Positions 44,936-54,677 are shown, numbered from the stretch's first letter. The stretch is DNA of 64,000 bases from JBMORL01 sp049322335 (GCA_049322335.1 JBMORL010000022.1:62001-126000); one strand, 5' to 3'. A program made the numbers and translations. Notes: a model not told the origin generated them from the sequence alone.

Positions 44936-45283
44936 ATGGAAAAAAATATTGTTTTTCAGATTACCGACTGGGAAAAGATGCCAGCTACTGAACACAAAGG
45001 CGAATCAGGAGTGGCTTACTGGAAGACGCTTCAATTTGACGGGCTCAGAATCCGAATGGTGGAATATTCGAAAAACTATATAGCCGACCATTGGTGTGAA
45101 AAAGGACATATCATCTATTGCATCGAAGGAGAAATGGATACCGAACTGGCGGATGGAAGAATAATGAAACTCTCCCGTGGAATGTCTTACCAGGTTTCTG
45201 ATGAATTAAGTTCTCACCGCACCAGCTCGGTAAATGGCGTGAAATTATTTATTGTGGATGGGGAGTTTTTGAAGAAATCTTGA
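44936..45283 (+). CDS. DHCW-motif cupin-fold protein
   Basis: 115 residues. The single cupin domain carries the motif DHWCEKGHIIYCIEGE and the strand pattern GMSYQVSDELSSHRTSS. Members are small cytoplasmic proteins of unknown function; metal binding by the His/Glu residues is likely. First of three short plus-strand genes. Confidence 0.82.
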   Translation: MEKNIVFQITDWEKMPATEHKGESGVAYWKTLQFDGLRIRMVEYSKNYIADHWCEKGHIIYCIEGEMDTELADGRIMKLSRGMSYQVSDELSSHRTSSVNGVKLFIVDGEFLKKS

Positions 45284-45312
45284 AAAAACAAGATTAAAAT
45301 GTTTTTGAATAG

Positions 45313-45738
45313 ATGATAGATATAAATTTAATTGCCGTTGATAATTACGATTTATCAAATCTGATGAAAGAAGAGTCTATGATAAATAATTATCTGTTTC
45401 TTGAAAAAAGTGGACATCCAAGCATAGAGTCTTATACTCTTGATTCTTTAAACACATTTAACCTAATACTAAAGTACTTATTTAAAAATCACTTGACCGC
45501 CCGTCCTTTATTTATAAATGAACTGGTTTTGATTTTTGATCTGACACATGAAATAAAAAAAATTGTAAGTTTTGAAGAACTTGAAAAATTTTACGCTGAT
45601 TGGATAAAAGAATCGAAAAGGGACAATACCATGGATGAGTATGGAATGTTCATTGGCCTAATTGGATATGTACAAAGAAATAAAGATAGAAAACACCTAT
45701 TGGCCGTCATATATCCAAGATTAATAAATAAAATTTGA
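45313..45738 (+). CDS. Hypothetical protein, AT-rich
   Basis: 141 residues, soluble and helical (FNLILKYLFKNHLTARPLF, KIVSFEELEKFYADWIKES). No motif is recognised. The gene is clearly more AT-rich than its neighbours, with many AAA/ATA/TTA codons, suggesting recent acquisition. It ends 36 bp before the next ATG. Confidence 0.6.
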   Translation: MIDINLIAVDNYDLSNLMKEESMINNYLFLEKSGHPSIESYTLDSLNTFNLILKYLFKNHLTARPLFINELVLIFDLTHEIKKIVSFEELEKFYADWIKESKRDNTMDEYGMFIGLIGYVQRNKDRKHLLAVIYPRLINKI

Positions 45739-45773
45739 TTATTCAAAACAAGCAATTATTTGAAAAGTCAACT

Positions 45774-46163
45774 ATGAAAAAAGAAATCCAATCCTACAAC
45801 AACACATTATCGCCAGAGGATAAAAAAATATGTGATTTGCTGGCGAAGGAAATTGACCACCACTTACCTGAAGCGGAGAATAAAATATGGCATGCCCACC
45901 CGGTTTGGTTCCTGGATGGGAATCCTGTAGCGGGTTATGGTAAACTTAAATCGTGTGTTCGCCTTCTTTTCTGGAGCGGACAATCGTTTGAGGAGGAAGG
46001 CCTGCAAAAAGAAGGAAGTTTTAAAGCTGCCGAGATCCGTTATACTTCCGTAAAGGATATCCATACCAAAGACCTGGCCAGATGGATAAAAAAATCAAGG
46101 GATATCCAGTGGGATTATAAAAATATTGTGAAACGAAAAGGGAAACTGGAAAGGCTGAAATAA
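45774..46163 (+). CDS. DUF1801-type protein
   Basis: 129 residues from ATG 45774. AENKIWHAHPVWFLDGNPVAGY, then VRLLFWSGQSF and KAAEIRYTSVKDI resemble the YdhG/DUF1801 fold, small proteins related to frataxin-like domains. The function is unknown. Convergent with the glycosylase gene, 8 bp apart. Confidence 0.72.
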   Translation: MKKEIQSYNNTLSPEDKKICDLLAKEIDHHLPEAENKIWHAHPVWFLDGNPVAGYGKLKSCVRLLFWSGQSFEEEGLQKEGSFKAAEIRYTSVKDIHTKDLARWIKKSRDIQWDYKNIVKRKGKLERLK

Positions 46164-46170
46164 ATTTTAT

Positions 46171-46770
46171 TCACACGCTGTCTTTCCATCTCCACAGGTA
46201 CATGCATGCATACGTACGGTAAGGCTTCCATTGCGCTGCTATCTTTTCCATTTTCGTATACAAAGCTTTTTTGTCTTTTGCTTTTATTCCGTATAATTTT
46301 TGCATGGCCTGCTGAATACCCAGATCATCCACCGGGAAAATATCTTCGCGGCCAAGAGTAAACATCAGCTGCATTTCGGCTGTCCACTTCCCTACTCCTT
46401 TTACAGAAACAAGATAATCTTTTATTTTCCCGTCTTCCATTTTTTCGAGTTTTCGGAAATCAAGTCCCTGCTCAATAGCAAACCGCGATACGTTATGAAT
46501 GTAACTGGTTTTACTTCCTGAAAGCCCGATGCCACGGAGTTTTTCAAAAGGTGTATCGAGTACCTGTTGCGGTGAGGGAACTTTTCCTCCATACAGGCCC
46601 AGGAAACGGTTGTAAATTACATCGGCTACTTTAACAGAAAGTTGCTGCGACATGATAGACGCCACGAGATGAAGATGGACGTTTTTCTTTTTCTTCAGCT
46701 CCATTACCGGTTGGCGCAACATCGCTTTGGCAAGGGTTTTGTCTTTTTTAAGGTGTTTTAAATGTTCCAT
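46171..46770 (-). CDS. DNA-3-methyladenine glycosylase II, AlkA/HhH-GPD type
   Basis: 199 residues. HhH-GPD motifs: LVASIMSQQLSVKVAD, FEKLRGIGLSGSKTSYI, the hairpin VSVKGVGKWTAEM and the catalytic Asp in FPVDDLGIQ. It removes alkylated purines from DNA. It is shorter than E. coli AlkA because it lacks the N-terminal domain. A second, unrelated alkyl-base glycosylase lies at 49750. Confidence 0.9.
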   Translation of the reverse strand: MEHLKHLKKDKTLAKAMLRQPVMELKKKKNVHLHLVASIMSQQLSVKVADVIYNRFLGLYGGKVPSPQQVLDTPFEKLRGIGLSGSKTSYIHNVSRFAIEQGLDFRKLEKMEDGKIKDYLVSVKGVGKWTAEMQLMFTLGREDIFPVDDLGIQQAMQKLYGIKAKDKKALYTKMEKIAAQWKPYRTYACMYLWRWKDSV

Positions 46771-46848
46771 TCTCTATAAATAGGACTATGAAAATAAAAA
46801 TAATTTTCCTGTTTTATACTTTTTTCGGATAACTGGCGTTAATCGGGC

Positions 46849-47577
46849 ATGAATAAAGCGAAAAAGGCCACACTGACTATTATTGTCCTGCTTTTTATTA
46901 TCCGGGCCGATGCACAATCCGGCATCAATTACGCCTTAACTCCTCCGCAACTCGGCATCCTGATCAATCCCGGTTTGCTTAACGAATCAGATAAATTTTC
47001 AATACAATTTAAATTCCGTGGCGATTCATCGAGATACAGGATGAATGTGAATTATTTTATGGACGAAGATGATGAATTCGGAAATAATGAGATAGAACTG
47101 GCTGAAGTAAACAACAATTATCAGTTATACCGCATCTGGTATGACGACAATCAAAGTATCGATTTTCGTTTCGGGATGGAAAAAAGAATTTATACCGACT
47201 TTTGCCACGTACAATACTGGGCGGGAACGGATTTAATACTCGGTTATTACCAAAGCAACAAATATTATTATCACTACCAGGAAGATAAAACCAGCGGATG
47301 GTTTATGCCCTCAGCTGTAAAAAAACTATACGACACACCCAAAGGAAGCCGTAAATCCGATTACCTGAAAGCCGGAATAAATATTTTTCAGTGTTTTTCA
47401 TTTACCTGGCTGAAAAAAATTGTAGTGGATGTGCGTACTTCTATGGACATAACCGGAAACTTAAAATTAAATGACCGGATTGTTTCAGATAACGACCGGG
47501 TATTAATAAATGCCAATAACTGGTTTGTGGATTTTCGGTTGTCGCTGGTGGAAATTGCGTTGAATTATGAATTTTAG
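46849..47577 (+). CDS. Exported protein, probable outer-membrane beta-barrel
   Basis: 242 residues with a signal peptide (MNKAKKATLTIIVLLFIIRADAQ). Alternating strands (KFSIQFKFRGDSSRYRMNVN, IDFRFGMEKRIYTD, FVDFRLSLVEIALNYEF) and the aromatic C-terminal Phe fit a small outer-membrane barrel. Function unknown. Confidence 0.65.
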   Translation: MNKAKKATLTIIVLLFIIRADAQSGINYALTPPQLGILINPGLLNESDKFSIQFKFRGDSSRYRMNVNYFMDEDDEFGNNEIELAEVNNNYQLYRIWYDDNQSIDFRFGMEKRIYTDFCHVQYWAGTDLILGYYQSNKYYYHYQEDKTSGWFMPSAVKKLYDTPKGSRKSDYLKAGINIFQCFSFTWLKKIVVDVRTSMDITGNLKLNDRIVSDNDRVLINANNWFVDFRLSLVEIALNYEF

Positions 47578-47579
47578 TT

Positions 47580-47646
47580 AATGGTCATTGGTTATTGGTG
47601 AATACAAAATGAGCACTCCCCTACTGACCAATGACTAACGACCATT
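47580..47646. terminator. Long hairpin between convergent genes
   Basis: 20-bp arms at 47580-47599 and 47627-47646 (AATGGTCATTGGTTATTGGT and its near-complement, 17 of 20 paired) with a 27-nt loop, followed by TTTCT on the plus strand. Built from the word ATTGGT/ACCAAT, so it may be a word repeat that works as a terminator. Confidence 0.55.
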
Positions 47647-47649
47647 TTT

Positions 47650-48309
47650 CTAATCCGTCCACCAATACCAGAATAGTTTCATATACTCATTATTAACTGC
47701 AATCAAACCCTGTTCGTATTTCCACCACTCTTCTTCGTTGTAATTTGTAGCCGGTGCACCGTGAAGGATTACCGAATATTTTTCTTCATCAAATACTTTA
47801 TCCACTTCCTTTCGTATTCTCCGTAAATGAAATTTAGAACTGACAATAATAAATTCATTAATACTTTTTTCTTCGCAAAATTCATGAATAGCGGCAATCT
47901 CTTCACGTGTGCTTGTTGTTTTTTTGATGGCGATACACTGTCCGGGAGGAATTCCACATTTTTCGAGGCATAGTACTGACAGTTCAGATTCCATCAACGT
48001 ATCACCGGTAATTTTTAACAGTTCTGGTTCATTTTCTCCAAGACAAACAAAAGTTGAGGCAAATCCATCCTTGTAAAGTTTTGCTGCCTCCTTTCCTCTT
48101 TCATACGATGCCCCTCCCAAAACAAAACAATATTCAGTTTTTTTCAGCTCATCTTCTGTAATCAGCCTGTTGCCCATATAACGGAGAATTGGAAAACGAC
48201 ATAAATATACTGCCAGCAGAATTGAAAAATAAACAGCATAACGGATAAGGCGTTTACGGTGAAAGAAACGCTTTAGTCCATCTTTTATTTTCATCCAGGC
48301 TGTTTTCAT
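47650..48309 (-). CDS. YdcF/SanA-like DUF218 membrane protein
   Basis: 219 residues. N-terminal basic stretch and one TM helix (YAVYFSILLAVYLCRFPIL), then a DUF218 domain: YCFVLGGASYERGKEAA, CLGENEP, KKTTSTREEIAAIHEF and IIVSSKFHLRRIR. The family is linked to envelope integrity. Its start overlaps the M48 stop by ATGA. Confidence 0.85.
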   Translation of the reverse strand: MKTAWMKIKDGLKRFFHRKRLIRYAVYFSILLAVYLCRFPILRYMGNRLITEDELKKTEYCFVLGGASYERGKEAAKLYKDGFASTFVCLGENEPELLKITGDTLMESELSVLCLEKCGIPPGQCIAIKKTTSTREEIAAIHEFCEEKSINEFIIVSSKFHLRRIRKEVDKVFDEEKYSVILHGAPATNYNEEEWWKYEQGLIAVNNEYMKLFWYWWTD

Positions 48310-49541
48310 TTTTTATCCAGGGCTTTTAATCTTTCCAGCAATGGCGGATGAGAATAATACATAAAAACATAGGCGGGATGAGGAGTGAGATTACTGAGAT
48401 TGTCAACCGACAATTTTTTCAATGCTGTTTTCAGTGCTTCTCCATCTGACGTTTTCCGGGCAAAAGCATCGGCAGCAAATTCATTTTTTCTTGAAATCAC
48501 GTTCATCAATATTCCTGTAATGACTGAAACAGGCGTATACAAAATCGAAAAAGCAATAACTCCGATATGAAAAGATGGTTGTGAAACTCCCAGTGCCATG
48601 GCCATTTCTTTATTGCCAATAAAAAAAGAAAGTAAATAAAGCAAAACAGCCGACTGAACAAGCGAAGCAACCAGTCCCGAAACGGTGTGTTTCAGTTTAT
48701 AATGTCCTACTTCATGTGCCAGCACCGCTACCAGTTCTTCAGTGGTGTGTTTTTCGATGAGCGTATCGTACAACACAATGGTTTTTTTCGGACCAAAACC
48801 GCTAAAAAAAGCATTGGCCTTTGTACTGCGCCTGGAACCGTCCATTACAAAAATATTTTTAAGCTGAAAACCGTTTTTTTGTCCGTAGGCTTCAATAGCA
48901 GAACGTAATTCACCTTCGGGCAAAGGAGTGATTTTATTGAAAAGGGGCAGAAATACAGAAGTATAAAACATAGCCATTACCAGCATAAACAATGAAAGAA
49001 TTCCCCATGACAACATCCAGAAATATTCTCCCGAATATTCAAAGAAATATACCAATGCAATAAGCAACGGCCCCCCGATAACGATCATCAGCAGGTAACC
49101 TTTCAGTTTATCAAAAATAAACGTAGATGGCGTGGTTTTATTGAATCCGTATTTTTCCTCGATCACAAAAGTGGAATAAATGTCAAACGGAATGCCAATG
49201 ATATCGTTAGCCACTGCGAGAATAAAAAAGAAAAGAAGCGAAACAAGCAAGGGATTCTCCGTTATTTCCCTTACGCAGCCATCCAGCCACGCAAACCCAT
49301 CCAGGAAAAGAAAAACCATCATCACTGAAAAGCTGAAAAAAGATTCAATCCTGCCAAAACGGTCGTGTTCAGCATGATAACGTTGTGATTTCATGTACTT
49401 TTCTTCATCATAAATTCCTTTTCCCTCTTCCGGAACAGGTTGCATACGTGCCCGTGAATTAAGAAACTCCAGCCACCTTCCAAACAAAAAGTGGATCACA
49501 ATTACAGACAGGTAGATATAAAACAGCGTTTCAGAATTCAT
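48306..49541 (-). CDS. M48 (Ste24-type) membrane metallopeptidase
   Basis: 411 residues from ATG 49541 (MNSETLFYIYLSVIVIHF); a longer frame only has GTG and runs through an upstream gene. About seven TM helices. Zinc motif HExxH in LAHEVGHYKLKH, with the third ligand Glu in NEFAADAFA. Ste24-like proteases cleave CaaX-like or misfolded membrane proteins and clear clogged translocons. Coupled to the DUF218 gene and 11 bp after a tiny membrane protein gene. Confidence 0.92.
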   Translation of the reverse strand: MNSETLFYIYLSVIVIHFLFGRWLEFLNSRARMQPVPEEGKGIYDEEKYMKSQRYHAEHDRFGRIESFFSFSVMMVFLFLDGFAWLDGCVREITENPLLVSLLFFFILAVANDIIGIPFDIYSTFVIEEKYGFNKTTPSTFIFDKLKGYLLMIVIGGPLLIALVYFFEYSGEYFWMLSWGILSLFMLVMAMFYTSVFLPLFNKITPLPEGELRSAIEAYGQKNGFQLKNIFVMDGSRRSTKANAFFSGFGPKKTIVLYDTLIEKHTTEELVAVLAHEVGHYKLKHTVSGLVASLVQSAVLLYLLSFFIGNKEMAMALGVSQPSFHIGVIAFSILYTPVSVITGILMNVISRKNEFAADAFARKTSDGEALKTALKKLSVDNLSNLTPHPAYVFMYYSHPPLLERLKALDKK

Positions 49542-49552
49542 TTCAAATTTTT

Positions 49553-49669
49553 TTAAGCCAAAACAATAAATGCCACCAGTAAGGCCATGATGCCCCCGCA
49601 GATGAGCAATAAATACAAAACCATTTTCCATGCCAGCCAGTGTCCGTATTTTTCGTTCAGGCACAACAT
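49553..49669 (-). CDS. Small single-helix membrane protein
   Basis: 38 residues from ATG 49669: a soluble head (MLCLNEKYGHWLAWK), then one strong transmembrane helix with a glycine pair (ICGGIMALLVAFIVLA) up to the stop. The frame stays open upstream; a GTG at 49693 would add 8 residues. It sits 11 bp before the M48 gene on the same strand. Not a known family; the link to M48 is positional. Confidence 0.45.
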   Translation of the reverse strand: MLCLNEKYGHWLAWKMVLYLLLICGGIMALLVAFIVLA

Positions 49670-49749
49670 TAATCGATCAATAATAGCAGGCACAAAATGA
49701 ATTTTGGCTAATGTACAAATGAAATCCTAAAAAATTGTAATTTCATGAC

Positions 49750-50309
49750 ATGAAACTCGACCGATCGTTTTACGAGCGTGAAGATGTGGTAACTATCAGC
49801 CGCGAACTACTGGGAAAGGTATTATTCTCCCGCAGCGGAAAAACGATCACAGCCGGCATCATCACCGAAACCGAAGCTTATGCGGGAATTACCGATAAAG
49901 CCTCTCACGCCTGGAACAATCGAAGAACAGAACGGACAAAAATTATGTATGAAACCGGTGGCATTTCCTATGTCTACCTTTGTTACGGCATTCACCATTT
50001 ATTTAATGTTGTGACCAATAAAAAAGATATTCCCCATGCTATTCTCATCCGCGCTTTATCGCCCCTGGAAGGAATAAAAACCATGCAAACCCGCAGAGGA
50101 AAAAATGTTCCGAAAGAAAAACTTTGCAGCGGCCCCGGAAGTTTGTCTGTAGCCATGAATATTTCAGTAAAAGATACAGGAAAAAATCTTCTTGGCGACA
50201 GGATCTGGATAGAAGATACCGGAATAAAAATAAATCATAAAGAAATTTCAATCACACCACGGATTGGAGTGGATTACGCAGGAGAAGATGCAAAATTGCC
50301 TTACCGGTT
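49750..50309 (+). CDS. DNA-3-methyladenine glycosylase, Mpg/AAG type, cut by gap
   Basis: 186 residues are visible before the N-run. RELLGKVLFS, ITETEAYAG (with the catalytic Glu), DKASHAW, ERTKIMYETGGISYVYLCYG, NVVTN and CSGPGSLSVAMNI are family signatures; RIGVDYAGEDAKLPYR is near the usual C-terminus, so only a few residues are missing. It excises alkylated purines by a fold unrelated to AlkA. Divergent from the M48 operon. Confidence 0.92.
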
Positions 50310-50409
50310 NNNNNNNNNNNNNNNNNNNNNNNNNNNNNNNNNNNNNNNNNNNNNNNNNNNNNNNNNNNNNNNNNNNNNNNNNNNNNNNNNNNNNNNNNNN
50401 NNNNNNNNN
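50310..50409. other. Assembly gap of 100 Ns
   Basis: An exact run of 100 Ns, the usual placeholder for unknown length. It truncates the 3' ends of the Mpg-type gene (plus) and the OmpA/PD40 gene (minus). Confidence 0.99.
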
Positions 50410-52484
50410 CAGCGGTTTTGTGAGTTGCCGGCCATAGTGGATGTTGTTCCAACGGGTTTGTCTTTTCCATAACCTTTGTATTGCAATCTTTTTTTATCAA
50501 TGCCCAGATCGACCAAAAACTTATACACCACCTTTGCCCTTTCTTCCGATAGTTTCTGCATCACTTTCGCATCGCCATCGCCACCCATGGCGTGTCCTCC
50601 TATAAGGATTTTCATTTTCGGGTATTGTTTCATCAGGTTATACACATGATACAGTTCAGCTTTCGAATTATAATGCAGTTCGGCTTTATCTTCTTCAAAA
50701 AACACATTATTAAGGTGAATACTCTGATCTTTTTCAATGGGCTTAAGATACAGCACCACTTCTTTTTCGGCATGTTCTTCAATATCCGCCAGGTCAATAT
50801 TCACCCGTTCGCCTACATAACCTGCGTAATTGGCCATAATACTGTAATGAAATCCACCGCGAAGAACTGTCCCGAATTTTCCGTCTCCGGGATTGGTAAA
50901 TTGTTTGTTGATGAGGCTGTCGTTTTCAATCATTTTGTAAGTGATCTCTGCCAGCATAGGTTGTGACGTTTTGGAGTTGTACACTATGCCTTTGATCACA
51001 CATAACGGTATGGGCCTTGCTTTTTCAGGAAGTTCGATACGAAAAATATCGAGGCTGCCAATACTGTTTTCATCCGAAATCATATACGCCCATTTTCCTT
51101 TTGAGTCGGTGGAAAAATAGGCATCCCACCCTTTTCCGTTGATAGCCGGCCCGAGATTTACCGGTGTGCTCCAGTTGGTCCATGAATCATCCAGCCTCCG
51201 GGTCATGTATACATCAGCACTTCCGTAACCCGGCAATCCTTCCGAGGCATAATACATTGTAATACCATCAGCTGCCATAAAAGGGCCTATTTCATCAGCA
51301 AACGTATTGATCACTCCACCGCAGTTTACCGGCTCTGAAAAGCTTCCATCCGCTTTTTTCTTTGAAAAATAAATATCCTTTTCGCCATGTGTGTCTTTTC
51401 TTTCGATACAAAGAACGAGCACATCCCCATCCGGACTCATACTCGCTTCCACGTAACGGGCATCGTTATAATAATTATCCACCTCCAGTTTTTTGGGCAT
51501 CGACCAACCATTTCCTTCGCGGTAACAGATGGAAAAACCGGCTTCTTTGAATTTCCCTTTTTCATCATATACGTGCTTCACCACCATCCACGAATTATCT
51601 GCTGCTACAGCCACTACTCCGTTATGAGAGTCGTTATTGACGGGTGCTCCGATATTCATTGCTTTTCCCCAGCTACCGTTTTCATCCAGTCCAGAATACC
51701 AGACGTCTTCGTATTCTTTGTTCTCACCTATATTCTGCGCATCGCCTTCACGTATAAAATAAAGTGTTTTTCCGTCATGTGAAATAACAGGATGTTTTTC
51801 AGTGTGAATGGTATTCACGTTACTTCCCAGGTTTTCTTTTTTTGTGCCGGCAAAATCTCCTTCCACCACATTCATTGGCCCGCGGTCCTGGAACAATTCA
51901 ACGTGATTGATATAAATACTGCTTTTGCTGTGAAAATAAAACCCGATTCCGCTTTCCACATCAAAAGGCCAGGCTTCGGTTTCTGCCACCAGCACAGAAT
52001 CGATGTAATAGAGATTTTTGGTGCCGTTATAATGAAGCGTGAGACGATGATAATTTCCATCACCCACCTTTATTGTTGTTTTCGCCCACTCTTTTTTCAT
52101 ATCTTCCTTTCCTGCAGAATAATGCATCACGGTATAATATCCTGATTTTTTAACAGCAAAAATCCGGTTGTTGTTGATGTCTTCGCAATCCCATAAAACT
52201 CCAAACTGAGAGGAAGAAGAACCCGAGGCAAATTTGAATGATGTAACTATTTTAAACGGTGAGCGGTGATTTAATGAAAATGAATTATAACTGATCCACC
52301 ACCAGCCGTCTTTTTTCATGGTGATGACATAATTATCTTCCTTCACTTCTGTTTTGGTGACTTCATCATTCTTGATCAGCCATTGATCTTTATTATCCGT
52401 AAAATCTTCACGATATAAGGATTGCGTCTGTGAATGACAAACACCTGTTGCCAGTAAAAAGATAAAAATTAGAAATTGCCTCAT
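50410..52484 (-). CDS. OmpA-family protein with PD40 repeats, 3' end in gap
   Basis: 691 residues visible. Signal peptide (MRQFLIFIFLLATGVCHSQ); a jelly-roll domain at about 20-200 (WWWISYNSFSLNHRSPF, GIGFYFHSKSSIYINHVELF); PD40/WD40-like repeats at 220-480 (HPVISHDGKTLYFIREG, MAADGITMYYASEGLPGYGS, DAYFSTDSKGKWAYMIS); a carboxypeptidase-like beta-domain; and an OmpA domain (NNVFFEEDKAELHYNSKAEL, ILIGGHAMGGDGDAKVMQ). It should bind peptidoglycan from the outer membrane. The end of the OmpA domain is lost in the gap. Confidence 0.9.
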
Positions 52485-52499
52485 TTCAGAAAGTTTGTG

Positions 52500-52761
52500 A
52501 GTATAAAATTAGTGAAAGATTTTGAAATATAGTTTAACGTTTTAGGATCTAAGTTTTAGGTTTAGAGCTAAGACATACTGAAAAATTCGCTATTTAAACA
52601 ATCAAACCATAGTCAGGTCGAGTAGACATATGCACCTAACATGGCGTATCGAGACCCGATATGATTAGTTTGTTTAATCCGTGTCTGTTCCCGATCACGC
52701 TTTACGTGACAAGTCCGCTGCGTTAAATGCACACAGCTACCCGAACTGACAATAAGTGAAC
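52500..52761. other. Intergenic region with dyad structure, no gene seen
   Basis: No open frame. A loose dyad spans about 52597-52676 (AAACAATCAAACCATAG against CATATGATTAGTTTGTTT) and a small hairpin CACG-CTTTA-CGTG lies near 52698. The base composition after 52600 is less AT-rich than typical spacers here. It may be a dispersed element or an RNA leader; unknown. Confidence 0.35.
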
Positions 52762-53808
52762 TTATAATTTCTCATCCACCAGCTTACGAATCCCTTCACT
52801 GGCCCAGGTTTTGAAATTTCCTTTTTCATCGGAATAAATGAGATAGGCATCCAGTTTAAGTTCGGGATGGGCAGCAAGAAATTCTTTTGTTTTTTCCACA
52901 CCCATCACCATAAAAGCGGTGGCAAAAGCATCAGCAGAAGCGCAATCGGGAGCAAGTACAGAAGCACTTAACAGGTTATGCTGAACGGGAAAACCGGTTT
53001 TCGGATCAATAGTATGAGAGTATTTTGTTCCGTCTTTAACATAAAATTTCCGGTAATTTCCCGATGTGGCCAATGCACGGTTTTCGAGAGAAATGATGGC
53101 CTGCAACTGGTGGTCGTTGTTGTTTTCTACAGGTTTATCAATACCGATCTGCCAGTTATTTCCCTGCCCATTTTTTCCTTTTGCGCGCACTTCTCCGCCA
53201 ATTTCTACCATGTAGTGATGAATATTTTTTTTCTCCAGCATTTCGCAAATCAGGTCAACTGTATATCCCTGTGCAATGCCATTAAAATCCAACCGGGTAA
53301 ATTTACTGCATTCAACAGCCGGTTTGCGGGAAGGAACCAACCTGCAACTATCAAAGGAAATATATTGAAGAAGAGAATCTACTTTCATAGAATCTATTTT
53401 ATCAGGCACCAGTGCTTCAGCAGAAAATCCCCAGTATTTTACCAATGGCATTACAGCGGGATTAAAAGCTCCCTCAGTGATGTCGTGAATAATTTTTGAC
53501 TGCCTGAATACATTTGTAAATGAATTATCATTAAACCCGAGGCCACGATATGTACTTTCTGTTTTATTAAACTCATTGATCACACTGTTTTCTACATACG
53601 TTGAAAGCTGGCGATCCATCTCATCAAATATCCCCTGAACTTCTTTTGAAACATCAGCAGAATCTGCTGAAAGATACTTGATCATAAAAGTAGTTCCCTG
53701 CGCGCGCCCGGTAAGTTCCATAACAATTTTTTCACTGTTTTTTTCTTTGGCGGTGTCGCCACATGAAAAAAATAAAAATGCGATAGAAAAATAAAACAGG
53801 TTTTTCAT
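52762..53808 (-). CDS. apbE: FAD:protein FMN transferase (ApbE family), lipoprotein
   Basis: 348 residues. Lipobox LFFSCG. ApbE marks: GRAQGTTFMIKY, DRQLSTYVENSVINEFN, FNPAVMPLVKYWGF, DFNGIAQGYTVDLI, YMVEIGGEVRAKG and the SHTIDPKTGFPV and CASADAFATAFMVMG motifs. It attaches FMN to Thr residues of respiratory Na-pumping or extracellular electron-transfer proteins. Coupled by ATGA to the lipoprotein gene upstream. Confidence 0.95.
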   Translation of the reverse strand: MKNLFYFSIAFLFFSCGDTAKEKNSEKIVMELTGRAQGTTFMIKYLSADSADVSKEVQGIFDEMDRQLSTYVENSVINEFNKTESTYRGLGFNDNSFTNVFRQSKIIHDITEGAFNPAVMPLVKYWGFSAEALVPDKIDSMKVDSLLQYISFDSCRLVPSRKPAVECSKFTRLDFNGIAQGYTVDLICEMLEKKNIHHYMVEIGGEVRAKGKNGQGNNWQIGIDKPVENNNDHQLQAIISLENRALATSGNYRKFYVKDGTKYSHTIDPKTGFPVQHNLLSASVLAPDCASADAFATAFMVMGVEKTKEFLAAHPELKLDAYLIYSDEKGNFKTWASEGIRKLVDEKL

Positions 53809-54677
53809 TTCAAAGTAATCTTTACGAATCCGCCATCAGTATTTCCATCTCCACTGCCGGAAATGATTTTTTTTGCAATAATTACATCATTACCTATCCA
53901 CCGTGCCATTTCCAGGCCATAATCTTCCGGAAACACTTCACATTTCCTCACCAGGATTCCATTCTTTACTTCAAGAATATTGAAGCCATTTGCACTGAAA
54001 CCGGCTACAAGATCCGTATTGGAACAAAAAAGGTGTTTTCCATCCGGAGATTCTTCCGGATAACCGCAGACTTCAAAAATAGTTCCTGAGGCATCTGCCA
54101 AAAAATAGGATCGTCCTTCGTAATACATGGCGCAGATACAATCTATCCCTGAAAGTTTTAGTTTTCCGTCATAGATATAAAATTCCTCAATTGTGTAATT
54201 GTTTTCAAGACTGTCGGGATATTCGGGATAAAAATTTTCGAAACGGTTAACAAACCGGTGTTCCTTTTTATCTCCTTTTACCACCAATATATCTCCTTTT
54301 CGCAAAATACGTTTGTTTCCTTTCAGCGCATCTTCCTCCATGGTAACGAATGCCTTTTTGATATTGGAAAGTCCGATGAGTGAAAAAAATTGTTCGGGAT
54401 ACCGGGTTTCACTAAGCAGATCTGACTTATTTGAACCTGTAGTGGTTCTCAGCCGTTCGTATTCATTTTTTGATATTGACTTCATTTCAAAACAAGACTC
54501 CGGTGTTAACAAGGCAGAAGTCGTATCGGTAACCGGAAGAGAAGAAACTGTATCCGGAATAGCAGTCACAGAATCTTTTGGATTTTCCTTTACATTTTGT
54601 TTCCCGTTCATTTCACCACAGGATGAAAGGAACTGAAAAAGTGATATTATTTGCAGGAAGCGGATACTATTTTTCAT
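53805..54677 (-). CDS. Lipoprotein of unknown function
   Basis: 290 residues; lipobox FLSSCG at about residue 20. A Thr/Ser/Asp-rich linker (SVTAIPDTVSSLPVTDTTS) leads to a folded part with beta-propeller-like strands (FYIYDGKLKLSGIDCICAMYY, YPEESPDGKHLFCSNTDLV). No family is recognised. The overlap with apbE (4 bp) suggests a joint role. Confidence 0.7.
   Translation of the reverse strand: MKNSIRFLQIISLFQFLSSCGEMNGKQNVKENPKDSVTAIPDTVSSLPVTDTTSALLTPESCFEMKSISKNEYERLRTTTGSNKSDLLSETRYPEQFFSLIGLSNIKKAFVTMEEDALKGNKRILRKGDILVVKGDKKEHRFVNRFENFYPEYPDSLENNYTIEEFYIYDGKLKLSGIDCICAMYYEGRSYFLADASGTIFEVCGYPEESPDGKHLFCSNTDLVAGFSANGFNILEVKNGILVRKCEVFPEDYGLEMARWIGNDVIIAKKIISGSGDGNTDGGFVKITLK

Noticed and set aside
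50310..50409. Continuous reading through the N-run on either strand
   Set aside because: Ns are unknown bases; both flanking genes are treated as truncated at the gap.
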